Source of the DNA: an uncultured Alphaproteobacteria bacterium
GTDB taxonomy: Bacteria; Pseudomonadota; Alphaproteobacteria; UBA3830
Length of the DNA stretch: 40,587 nt
Direction of reading: 5' to 3'
NCBI GenBank assembly: GCA_944390765.1
Contig: CALXQM010000008.1
Location: 1 to 40,587 of the forward strand
In this document: positions 25,141-32,927 of the stretch, one piece after another
Numbering within the stretch: the stretch's first letter is position 1
How the letters are laid out: each line of letters opens with the position of its first letter
Translations under genes and position numbers: made by a program
Notes under the pieces: generated by a model
What the model was told of the DNA's origin: nothing
Database searches by the model: none
The model's input: only the letters and a program-made list of their open reading frames with translations

Positions 25141-26832
25141 CTATATCTCCACATCTGCCAATTTAATTTCTTGTTTTATTTCTCTTTTTATATTCAATGG
25201 ATGAAATTTAACTTTAATTTTTGTTGCGTGTTTCTTAAGAAAATTTTTCACTTCCAATTCTGAATTAAATTCTTTTGATAATAATAAATCTTGTTGTTCT
25301 TCAGGAGAATTTTCTATATAAATATCTTTTATAATATTTTGCAAACATGGCTCAACATCTTTTGTACTAATTGAAATATCATAATTTTTGTAATCTATAA
25401 AACCATCGGAAGCGTAACCTATTACTAATTTCATTAAACGACTTTTATCATTACAAAAAAGGCGAGTTTCAACAACTTTTCCTACGATCTTTTTTGAAGT
25501 TAAATCATTCAGGCAAACCTCATCATTTATAGAAATATTCCAAAATTTATTAGCATCTATACACAATTCTATAAAAACATATCGTCTGGAATAATTAATT
25601 AAAGCTATTGCTTTTTGAATAGCATATTTAATACAATTTTTTCCTCTTGCTGTAGCAAAAAACGAACTTAATGTATCATCAGCAAGGGCATCTGAAACCT
25701 TATTTATTTTTTTCCAATATTTTTCACTTAATGAATTATCCGTAATATGATCTTTTATACATTCATAGATAAAACCTTTATAAATTACTTTATCTTCACA
25801 AGAATAATTATGATAAGCGTGCCATTGTGGATAATCTTTACTAGATTGAATTGAATTTAAATTAATTGTTATATTTTTAGAACGAGAATATTTTTTATCT
25901 ACAATTGATAATGATACCTCTTCTTTTCTTTTTTGTTGATATTCCCAATTTACTATAAATTTACCATCAAAATAAAATCTACGAAATTGTATAGATTTCT
26001 TCTGATTATTTTTTTTAATTATTATAGGAGATGAAGTTATAGGATAGTTCGTTAATACCCCTAAATTATTAGGATTAATCTTTGATATTCTTTTATAGGC
26101 AACATAATATCCATTTTTACTAAAATTAGGAAAACTGGAACTAAGGTCAGTAAAAGAATTTATTTTATGAAAACTAAAAAGGCGGGACATAACAGGAACA
26201 AGATCAACAGATCCATAAATATTTTGTATCCATTCTGCAGATAAATTAATATTTATACGACCGTAAGGTTCCCTAGAAAAATTTACCTTTAAGCTATTCT
26301 TTATTATATCATTTTTTGAAAGATTAAAAGTATTTTTTCCTTTATGAATAGAAGAAAGAGACAAATTTCCTGTCTGTTTATCCCAATAAAAAATATTATT
26401 TTCTCCTTCTAAAAAAGTTGTAGGATTATTCAAAGCAGAATTAGAAAAAAACAATTCATCTCTTACAATAGGAGTATTTTGAGTTTGAGATAAATCTGCA
26501 ACTTTAATTTTTTCATTACAGTTTGAAATAAACTCATCCAATTGTTGCTGGTAATTGTCAGGCTCTGCTAGTAATTCTATTTTCATTTGACTACCATCAA
26601 TCACTAATGGAAATGAAATAACTTTTCCAAAAAACAATAGTTTGATTTCATCTTCTTCTTTTAAAAAAACTTTAGCATAACGATATTTTATAACTTGATT
26701 CCTTAAAGTTATCTTTGCTGAAGCAAAGCACCCTTCTTTTTGAATAATCTCTAAATCAATAATTTGTTCATTTTTATCATGACAAAAGGGCTCATTTAGT
26801 GAGTCACACCAATTAAATAATATATTAAACAT
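25141..26832 (-). CDS. Large phage tail/baseplate protein with a carbohydrate-binding-like insert
   Basis: 563 residues. The N-terminal 110 residues look like tail-hub proteins of alphaproteobacterial prophages (ASAKITLRNQ, LLFFGKVISFPLVIDGSQMK, LLAEPDNYQQQLDEF). Residues 335-376 contain a CBM5/12-like pattern: YPQWHAY, DKVIYKGFIYECIKDH, then KYWKKI. This pattern is common in chitinases and in phage tail fibres that bind sugars. It may thus bind a cell-surface glycan. The gene is the first of the four-gene tail-lysis run and diverges from the transporter gene by 60 nt. Confidence 0.55.
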   Translation of the reverse strand: MFNILFNWCDSLNEPFCHDKNEQIIDLEIIQKEGCFASAKITLRNQVIKYRYAKVFLKEEDEIKLLFFGKVISFPLVIDGSQMKIELLAEPDNYQQQLDEFISNCNEKIKVADLSQTQNTPIVRDELFFSNSALNNPTTFLEGENNIFYWDKQTGNLSLSSIHKGKNTFNLSKNDIIKNSLKVNFSREPYGRININLSAEWIQNIYGSVDLVPVMSRLFSFHKINSFTDLSSSFPNFSKNGYYVAYKRISKINPNNLGVLTNYPITSSPIIIKKNNQKKSIQFRRFYFDGKFIVNWEYQQKRKEEVSLSIVDKKYSRSKNITINLNSIQSSKDYPQWHAYHNYSCEDKVIYKGFIYECIKDHITDNSLSEKYWKKINKVSDALADDTLSSFFATARGKNCIKYAIQKAIALINYSRRYVFIELCIDANKFWNISINDEVCLNDLTSKKIVGKVVETRLFCNDKSRLMKLVIGYASDGFIDYKNYDISISTKDVEPCLQNIIKDIYIENSPEEQQDLLLSKEFNSELEVKNFLKKHATKIKVKFHPLNIKREIKQEIKLADVEI

Positions 26833-26892
26833 AATATTTCCTTTTATTTTTAAATATTGTAAATTTAAGCGACTTTATTAATCGAGGCATTT

Positions 26893-27792
26893 ATGAATTT
26901 AAACAAATACTGGATGGGAGTAACATTCTTTTTCCTCCAAATGATAGTAAGTTGTGCAAACGATATTATTTCTAAATTTATGGGGCAGAGGCTTGATGCA
27001 ATTGAAGTTACATTTTTCAGATTTTTTTTCGGATTAGTCACATTAATACCTTTTATGATAGATAAAGGAGCTAGAATTTTTAAAACAAAACAACTTTCTT
27101 TAAATGTTATAAGAGGCATATTAGGAGCATTAAGTTTTTTTCTTTATATTGATGCTATAATATCATTACCATTAGCAGAAGTTGTCATTATCCTATGGAC
27201 TATTCCATTATTTTCTTTAATTCTATCTATGACATTTTTAAAGGAAAATATAAGTACATTTCGTTGGATAGCGACTATAATTGGATTTGTTGGGCTGACA
27301 GCAGTTACTACTTACAACTCCGATAATTCTTTTAGTTTTAACATATTGTACCTTATTCCAATTGGGGCATCATTTTTATTTGCATTACAAGATATTTTCA
27401 TAAAGAAAATGGTAGTCGCTTCCGAAAATCGCCTTACAATGTTATTTTACTTTGCTTTAGTAACTAGCATTGTTTCATTTATACCAGCTTTAAAAGTATG
27501 GAAGACTCCAACAGACTTTGAATTATCGATGCTATTCTTACTTGGCGCAGGGGGGAATTTAATCCAATATTTTATATTCAAAGCTTTCAGTTTAATCGAT
27601 GTTTCTGCTGTTGCTCCATATAGATACCTTGAATTATTGGTAAGCGCACTGTTTGCTTTTATATTTTTCAGGGAAATCCCTGGACTTAATGTTTACATCG
27701 GTGCATTAGTCCTTATTCCAAGTACATTATACCTCGCTTATAATGAAAATAAGAAAAGAAAGAAAAATAATTTTAAAAAATCAAATAAATAA
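26893..27792 (+). CDS. DMT-superfamily (EamA) transporter
   Basis: 299 residues with about ten hydrophobic helices in two EamA repeats. The first repeat includes NDIISKFMGQRLDAIEVTFF and PLAEVVIILWTIPLFSLILS. The second includes GASFLFALQDIFIKKMVV and DVSAVAPYRYLELLVSALFA. Related transporters of intracellular alphaproteobacteria import S-adenosylmethionine or export metabolites; the substrate here cannot be told. It is a chromosomal-type gene set in opposite orientation between two blocks of phage-like genes, which shows that the region is not a compact prophage. Confidence 0.8.
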   Translation: MNLNKYWMGVTFFFLQMIVSCANDIISKFMGQRLDAIEVTFFRFFFGLVTLIPFMIDKGARIFKTKQLSLNVIRGILGALSFFLYIDAIISLPLAEVVIILWTIPLFSLILSMTFLKENISTFRWIATIIGFVGLTAVTTYNSDNSFSFNILYLIPIGASFLFALQDIFIKKMVVASENRLTMLFYFALVTSIVSFIPALKVWKTPTDFELSMLFLLGAGGNLIQYFIFKAFSLIDVSAVAPYRYLELLVSALFAFIFFREIPGLNVYIGALVLIPSTLYLAYNENKKRKKNNFKKSNK

Positions 27793-27811
27793 TTTAACTA
27801 TTCATAAAAAT

Positions 27812-28333
27812 CTATTGATAATCCTTAGATCCGCCAGGATAATTAACGTGTATCCGGCAATTATGTTGTTTTGCAAAATTTTTTAAATATGTATCACAAG
27901 GTATTCCAGGATTATATTCCGTGTGGTTAGCAATTGTTTGACCATAAGCCATAATACATGGCTTTAATCCTGAGTTTGAGATTACGATATCACAATTTCT
28001 TAATGAAATATTTTTATTTAATATAGCTTTTAATAAATAAAACTCAGAATGACAGCGTGGCATCGAAGTATTAGAATTATCTGGGAAACCATCGCCCCTT
28101 TCAAAAGAATCTTTAGCAGCCTTAGCCTTTTCTCCATGTGTTCCATAACAAATATCACTATCATTAGGATTACTATAATACTCTGTCAATATTCCAAACT
28201 GTGCTGTTATATTATTTCTTTCTTTAGATACAGATATCAGTTTACTAGAATGTCTTCCGAAATACATTCCTATAGTAGTTAAGCTTTGATAAAATTCATA
28301 AAGCAATAAAACTAAGCAAAATAATATTCTCAT
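27812..28333 (-). CDS. Secreted protein with deaminase-like motifs
   Basis: 173 residues with an N-terminal hydrophobic segment (RILFCLVLLLYEFYQSL). The C-terminal half resembles the cytidine-deaminase fold of bacterial toxins. CHSEFYLLKAIL gives an HxE motif (near residue 96). About 30 residues later comes VISNSGLKPC, then GIPCDTYLKNF followed by CRIHVNYPGG. In this fold H and two Cys bind zinc and E is catalytic. The two cysteines are usually three apart; here about 20 residues separate them, as an insert would. I therefore treat it as a candidate deaminase effector or toxin. The start is the ATG with GGAG eight nt upstream. Confidence 0.45.
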   Translation of the reverse strand: MRILFCLVLLLYEFYQSLTTIGMYFGRHSSKLISVSKERNNITAQFGILTEYYSNPNDSDICYGTHGEKAKAAKDSFERGDGFPDNSNTSMPRCHSEFYLLKAILNKNISLRNCDIVISNSGLKPCIMAYGQTIANHTEYNPGIPCDTYLKNFAKQHNCRIHVNYPGGSKDYQ

Positions 28334-28380
28334 CACGAAATCTCCAAATTATACTAAAACACCCTTTATTACATTTATAA

Positions 28381-28845
28381 TTAACTTTCTAAAAAATCTT
28401 TTGGTATTCTTTCAAGTATTTCTTCTAATATAAATTTTGATACTGGATCTTCTATTTCCTCACTTAATATATTTACCGAAGCTGATAACAAATAAAAATT
28501 AAAAGTATTGTCTTGTTTATTGTTACTTAACTCAAATATAACTACTGCTTCCTGTTGAGTACTAGATAAATCTTTAACTGATTTTTTATTTGGTAATTTA
28601 ATAGATATAGGCATATCATACATATAGCTAATTAACAACTTCTTACAAGTTTGTAATTTTTCTAAATGTTCTTTAATTTTGCTCTTTTGTCTTTCTTCAA
28701 CAACCCAAATTTTATTTCTACAATCCTGTTCTTCACGATATATACGTTCCATAATTTTACTAATATCAATATTCATTGTAAAAACACTTTCTTGTAGCAA
28801 CCCTAAAAAACTAACTACTATCATAATAATTCTAAGAAATTTCAT
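28381..28845 (-). CDS. Small secreted protein, unknown
   Basis: 154 residues. A signal peptide (RIIMIVVSFLGLLQESVF) is followed by a charged helical stretch likely to form a coiled coil (YREEQDCRNKIWVVEERQK). A mixed C-terminal domain follows. It lies 47 nt upstream of the deaminase-like gene on the same strand, so the two may share a transcript. I recognise no family. Unlike a cytoplasmic immunity protein, it appears to be exported. Confidence 0.5.
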   Translation of the reverse strand: MKFLRIIMIVVSFLGLLQESVFTMNIDISKIMERIYREEQDCRNKIWVVEERQKSKIKEHLEKLQTCKKLLISYMYDMPISIKLPNKKSVKDLSSTQQEAVVIFELSNNKQDNTFNFYLLSASVNILSEEIEDPVSKFILEEILERIPKDFLES

Positions 28846-28963
28846 GACAAAGCTCCTAAATACAACTATATCTCATTATACAATGACATATGATAAATTC
28901 AATGAAGTAACTATAAAAATTATCGATTATATGGACATATATATCAAAACTATGACATAATAA

Positions 28964-29062
28964 CTAAACATTATCTTTAAATATTTTATGATATAAAATA
29001 ACTTCTTCAAATTCAAGCCTCCAGCCTCCTTCCATATCCCATTCTTTTGTAATCATAGAAAA
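28964..29062 (-). pseudogene. 3'-end remnant of a phage tail gene (second copy of the 30899 gene end)
   Basis: The frame encodes FSMITKEWDMEGGWRLEFEE, almost identical to the last residues of the tail gene at 30899-31411 (one L/F change). It then runs about 13 codons past the point where that gene stops, ending in TAG. Upstream of FSM the frame closes at once with a stop, so the rest of the gene is gone. About eight of 63 bases differ between the copies and nearly all differences are silent, which points to two old diverged genes rather than a recent duplication. Between the copies lie the plus-strand genes at 29148-30795. Confidence 0.75.
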
Positions 29063-29147
29063 ATATTAAATAAAAAATTTATAAATTAAAATATTTTTAA
29101 CATTTGTCAAATATAATATATAATAATTACAGGAAAATAATGTTAGT

Positions 29148-30263
29148 ATGTTAACTTTATTCAGAAAAAATTTTTGTATATTTATTATATTAGTATTAAT
29201 AAATAATAATTGCTATAGCGGTAACGAACAAAGCGTTACACCCCCAGAAGCAAAGTATGATAAAGATTTAAAACATTCCATCGAATCTGGTGATCTCAAT
29301 GCTATTACCATCAACCGAAATTGTAGCGGAAATATTATCGGTAAACCATCTATAGATATAGAGCAAATACTTAATAAAATTAAAGAAATTATACCTCAAA
29401 AGCAAAAATGGACGTTTCTTATTTTTTCAGAAACATTTTTTGGTAATAATGCAATTATGACGGAAAATGAAGTACAAAATATAGTTAAAAAATGTAACGA
29501 ATTTTCGAAACTTTATCCTAAGGTATTATTACATATTAATTTTTTACATAAATTTAATAATAATAAAAGACCTCCTTGGCTCCCACTTCAAGGGATTCAA
29601 GTAACAGATATTAATTTGGACAGAATAACTTGCAATAATATTCCAGAACCGGATAAAAAGAATATATTTAAATATAACGATGAAGCAAAGTCCAGAATAT
29701 CTAATTATTCAATTTTAATATGTAGAGGTTGTCCAATATTATTTTATAGAAAAAGCACATATTGTAATGAAGCAAATTTTCAAATTGTAAAATATGATTC
29801 TGAAACCAAAAAATTTCAAGCTGGAGATTGTTTATATGAATTTGGTGATTTTCAAAGTCATATAATAGATAATTTAGATGAAGAACACCAAAATCTAGCT
29901 GATACTTTAATAAATAATAAATTAATTTGTACAAGAATATGTTATGATCTTAATAAAATGAATGAATTGGGAACGAATACAAAATTACTAATTATAAATG
30001 CTAATGAAGCCCCAAATATTGATGGATGGCTAAATAAAATCTCAAATAAAGATATGTTATGCTTACAAGCTGATGCATATCATCAAAATCCTCAATTGTT
30101 AAAGTATCAAATGGAAGGAGAGGTATCCTATCCTTTTTATACGTACAGTTTTTTCACAAAAGAGGGACGTTTTTTACCAAAAGAACATACACATTTATTA
30201 AAAGATATGTTACCTTTTTATAGTTATTATGGAATGGAGAGCAAATTTGAAAAGTTTGAATAA
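29148..30263 (+). CDS. Secreted nitrilase-superfamily-like protein (module copy 2)
   Basis: 371 residues with a signal peptide (KNFCIFIILVLINNNCYSG). The proposed triad residues are in WTFLIFSETFFG (E95), LFYRKSTYCNEAN (K202) and LICTRICYDLNK (C265). AGDCLYEFGDF between the last two resembles the classical nitrilase stretch before the nucleophile. These match the paralogue at 19365-20684 in order. The protein is shorter mainly in the N-terminal part. It is the first gene of a plus-strand pair inserted between copies of a phage tail gene end. The substrate is unknown. Function as an exported amidase or effector is inference. Confidence 0.6.
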   Translation: MLTLFRKNFCIFIILVLINNNCYSGNEQSVTPPEAKYDKDLKHSIESGDLNAITINRNCSGNIIGKPSIDIEQILNKIKEIIPQKQKWTFLIFSETFFGNNAIMTENEVQNIVKKCNEFSKLYPKVLLHINFLHKFNNNKRPPWLPLQGIQVTDINLDRITCNNIPEPDKKNIFKYNDEAKSRISNYSILICRGCPILFYRKSTYCNEANFQIVKYDSETKKFQAGDCLYEFGDFQSHIIDNLDEEHQNLADTLINNKLICTRICYDLNKMNELGTNTKLLIINANEAPNIDGWLNKISNKDMLCLQADAYHQNPQLLKYQMEGEVSYPFYTYSFFTKEGRFLPKEHTHLLKDMLPFYSYYGMESKFEKFE

Positions 30264-30285
30264 AAGTAATATTAAGGGAATAATG

Positions 30286-30795
30286 ATGATAAAATTTTTT
30301 GTTATAGTATTTGCTTTGATTTTAAATTATAAATTATTTGCAATGAACTATTGTATATTAATACGAAATAATACTGATCAGCCATTTAAAATTATATTAA
30401 TGAATATAGAAAACCATAAAAAAACCTTATTTAGTAAAACTTCAATTTCGAATATATGGTATGGAGAAAAAGAAATTAATAATGGAGAAGAAATTTCAGC
30501 GCATAGTCAGAAACGATTATTTATCAAATTAGATGAACTTGAACATAAAGTTTCTTCAGATTTTTTTGTATTACAAAATCATAATGGTGATTTCTATGTT
30601 AACTTTGGAAAAATTTCTGGTGATTCCGGAGTTTCTCTTCCTGTGGTAACTGATAAACTAATATGCGATGTTCCCTCTCGATATATAAATTTAGATAAAA
30701 ATGAAATTATTTCTATGTCACGGATTTATAAGGCTAAGCATACAAGTAGCAGAGAAGAAGGGGCTGAAGTTATTACAATAATCGAAAATTTATAA
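30286..30795 (+). CDS. Small secreted protein, partner of the nitrilase-like gene (module copy 2)
   Basis: 169 residues beginning MIKFFVIVFALILNYKLFAM, a signal peptide. The mature part begins NYCILIRNN, like the mature starts of the proteins at 18854 and 36060 (strand-like after a signal ending in Met). Alternating hydrophobic stretches suggest a beta fold. Direct sequence similarity to those two is weak; position is the main link, since it follows the nitrilase-like gene by about 20 nt. AGGGA six nt before the ATG at 30286 decides the start. Another ATG at 30283 is adjacent, and a longer frame from 30229 would overlap the preceding gene. Confidence 0.55.
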   Translation: MIKFFVIVFALILNYKLFAMNYCILIRNNTDQPFKIILMNIENHKKTLFSKTSISNIWYGEKEINNGEEISAHSQKRLFIKLDELEHKVSSDFFVLQNHNGDFYVNFGKISGDSGVSLPVVTDKLICDVPSRYINLDKNEIISMSRIYKAKHTSSREEGAEVITIIENL

Positions 30796-30898
30796 AATAT
30801 TAAATTTAATTAAATAATATTTATTTATACTTAATTATAGTAGCTAATTTATTTTTTAATTTTATAATAATTTAATTTTAATTATATGAGGTGTTATT

Positions 30899-31411
30899 CT
30901 ACACCTCCTCTAACTCAAGTCTCCAACCACCTTCCATATCCCATTCTTTTGTAATCATAGAAAAATTTATTACTTGCATAGTTAGCCAAGGGCGAAAAGA
31001 TACGAATACTTTTTCTTCATAAGGCTGATATAATTCAACATCATTATCTATCAGTTTAAATGGAATTTGTTCTCCAAAATTATTTACAGCGCTAACAGAA
31101 CCTGCCACCGCAGGACGAATTAATGTAATCTTTTTTTCTTTAGGAAAGATGACTTGCCATAAATTTTGAATACAACCTATATTAAGTTGTGAACCTACCC
31201 ATAACCTGTCAATAATTGGGGTATTAACATCTGTACAAGAAATAATACTATAGTATTTTCTTCTTTCGGTAGTTTCTAAAAACATTAATTCGCCATTAAC
31301 TGATCTCTTGAATTCACCATTAGATACAGGCTTAAGTTCCTGTGTACAATTTCTCGCACTTTCAGGAGGGAATCCAGAAATATCTAAAATTAAATTAGTT
31401 TCTGCGCTCAT
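30899..31411 (-). CDS. Phage-type tail protein, unknown family
   Basis: 170 residues without signal peptide. YYSIISCTDVNTPIIDRLWV and GSQLNIGC recall structural proteins of alphaproteobacterial prophages, and SFRPWLTMQV and the WRLELEEV end suggest a beta-rich tail component. It follows the tail-terminator-like gene and a 31-codon frame on the same strand, where a major tail protein is expected, so that role is possible but unproven. Its 3' end is duplicated at 28964-29062. Confidence 0.5.
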   Translation of the reverse strand: MSAETNLILDISGFPPESARNCTQELKPVSNGEFKRSVNGELMFLETTERRKYYSIISCTDVNTPIIDRLWVGSQLNIGCIQNLWQVIFPKEKKITLIRPAVAGSVSAVNNFGEQIPFKLIDNDVELYQPYEEKVFVSFRPWLTMQVINFSMITKEWDMEGGWRLELEEV

Positions 31412-31412
31412 A

Positions 31413-31508
31413 TTAATTCATCCACTCCGGCATTGTTGTAGGCATAATGCGTGAAAGATATTCTAAATAATAAGATAATTCATCAATATTTTTATTTTCG
31501 TCATTCAT
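31413..31508 (-). CDS. Very small ORF between two phage genes
   Basis: 31 codons, MNDENKNIDELSYYLEYLSR and on to PEWMN. It overlaps the end of the preceding gene by eight nt and ends one base before the next ATG, so its spacing fits the operon exactly. The acidic, helical sequence is unfamiliar. It may be a small chaperone-like phage protein or may only carry ribosomes across the junction. Confidence 0.4.
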   Translation of the reverse strand: MNDENKNIDELSYYLEYLSRIMPTTMPEWMN

Positions 31509-31899
31509 CTTGTATTTCCTCTATATCGTCATATATTGCCTTTAGGTATAACAATGCTGTCAAATCTAATATAAGGTTATTTTTCTTTGTTACAAACTTT
31601 TCCAGTTTTATTTGTGCTGTTCCTATTTCAAAATTTCCTTGTTTTAATGTTAATTTTTGAGCAATCGCCTTTTTCATTGTTTTAATAATCGAATAGTAAG
31701 CTGGCATCTGTTCTTGATTATAAACAATAGTTAATTTTAATCCTAATTTTGTAACTAAATTAATATTTTGTTCTATATTTAATAATTCTAAAATAATGTA
31801 AGGCGTTTTCCTCTGTTCTTCAGGAGGTTCAGAGGGAAAAATAGAAATATCTAATAAATTCTTTAAAGTATTAATTAAACCGAAATCCCATGGTATCAT
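31501..31899 (-). CDS. DUF3168-like phage tail completion/terminator protein
   Basis: 132 residues: IPWDFGLINTLKNLLDISIF, then TPYIILELLNIEQN, LGLKLTIVYNQ, YYSIIKTMKKAI, and ITLDLTALLYLK-type final strands. This order fits the DUF3168 (gp8-like) proteins that close tails or join them to heads in HK97-like phages and RcGTA. The start is the ATG at 31899, with GGAG about eight nt upstream, rather than a frame opening at 31944. The call rests on layout and weak motifs. Confidence 0.55.
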   Translation of the reverse strand: MIPWDFGLINTLKNLLDISIFPSEPPEEQRKTPYIILELLNIEQNINLVTKLGLKLTIVYNQEQMPAYYSIIKTMKKAIAQKLTLKQGNFEIGTAQIKLEKFVTKKNNLILDLTALLYLKAIYDDIEEIQDE

Positions 31900-31920
31900 T
31901 ATGTTATCTCCTTCTATTAA

Positions 31921-32025
31921 ATATGTCATAAAAATATTTTTCATAAAATATAAATAAAATTATTATTAAAATTATTTTGTAAAAGATAATAGTTATAGGA
32001 ATAATAAAACTATTTTATGACATAT
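31921..32025. repeat. ~105-bp AT-rich insert with 13-bp inverted ends
   Basis: ATATGTCATAAAA (from 31921) is the reverse complement of TTTTATGACATAT (ending 32025). The block sits in the only sizeable gap of the head-tail operon (31900-32044). It has no coding potential. It may be a miniature inverted-repeat element or a local terminator-like structure. Confidence 0.5.
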
Positions 32026-32044
32026 TATTAATAATTATACAAAA

Positions 32045-32335
32045 TCATTTTATATTTGCATGAAATATAATAAGATTATTTTTAAAGTCATAGGAAACAG
32101 GTTGAGTAGGCTCAAAAATATTATCATTAACTACCACACGAAAATTTTTTGGAAATTCACCCTTCCATCTTATAGCAAACAAATATAAAGATTTTGTAAT
32201 TTTCACATCTTTTAATTGAATTGTCGCCCATAAATCCTTCCAAGGTGTATATTTGGAAATCCATTCATTATTATGCGAAAGTTGTTTATCTAATAATTCA
32301 ATTCGAACTTTTGTACTAAACAATTTACCCAACAT
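32045..32335 (-). CDS. Phage head-closure / head-tail joining protein
   Basis: 96 residues: KVRIELLDKQ, WISKYTPWKDLWATIQL, LYLFAIRWKGEFPKNFRVVV, and NNLIIFHANIK. This is the pattern of the small beta-barrel head-tail adaptors (W...LWA.I.L, then R...FP..FRV), the gp7-type protein in RcGTA. It starts one base after the stop of the gp6-like gene, as expected for this order. Confidence 0.65.
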   Translation of the reverse strand: MLGKLFSTKVRIELLDKQLSHNNEWISKYTPWKDLWATIQLKDVKITKSLYLFAIRWKGEFPKNFRVVVNDNIFEPTQPVSYDFKNNLIIFHANIK

Positions 32336-32336
32336 C

Positions 32337-32918
32337 TTAAAATATCCTTAAATTTAAAAATGGACTTAATAATTCTCTTATTCCTGCTGAAATTTGATAA
32401 GTCGAGTTATATCTATCCTGATATGCGTTAGCAACTAACATTAAATTCGCTAATTTAATTTGATAAGGTACTCTGTTTGGAAATAAAGCAATTCCAGCAT
32501 TATACAAAATAGATATTTCTTGGCATTTATCAAAATTTCTTATGTTATTTACATAAAGATAAGAAGTATTATTAATTTTTTCTAATTTTAATCTTTTTCT
32601 ATCTATAACTTTTCTGTCTATTACTACTTCTACAATATCTAATACAGGAGGTCTTGGCATTGGAATTTTTATCATAGAACCAAAAACACAAGGTCTACCA
32701 TCTGTATTTAAATTATCAAATTCATTTTGAGATAGTGTGTATTTCCAGGTTTGTTTAATGATGGATTTTTGTACTAAAGTTTCAATAGCTTCCCTGGTCG
32801 ATTTTATCAGTAATTTTAACATACTATCTTCAAAATTATGATTAATATTCAAATAATCCTTCACTTCTTGTAAAGTAATAATTTCCTCATTCGGTTGTTC
32901 TATTAACTCTAATTTCAT
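32337..32918 (-). CDS. Phage gp6-like head-tail connector protein
   Basis: 193 residues. The beginning ITLQEVKDYLNINHNFEDSM, then LLIKSTREAIETLVQKSIIK and QTWKYTL, is the classic signature of HK97 gp6/YqbG connectors, which form a ring below the portal. A helical C-terminal part (LANLMLVANAYQDRYN) follows. It lies nine nt after the protease-capsid gene. Confidence 0.8.
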   Translation of the reverse strand: MKLELIEQPNEEIITLQEVKDYLNINHNFEDSMLKLLIKSTREAIETLVQKSIIKQTWKYTLSQNEFDNLNTDGRPCVFGSMIKIPMPRPPVLDIVEVVIDRKVIDRKRLKLEKINNTSYLYVNNIRNFDKCQEISILYNAGIALFPNRVPYQIKLANLMLVANAYQDRYNSTYQISAGIRELLSPFLNLRIF

Positions 32919-32927
32919 TTTATCCTC

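Noticed and set aside
26865-27119. 84-codon frame antisense to the transporter gene
   Set aside because: It overlaps the transporter start completely, and the transporter frame has clear membrane helices and family motifs.
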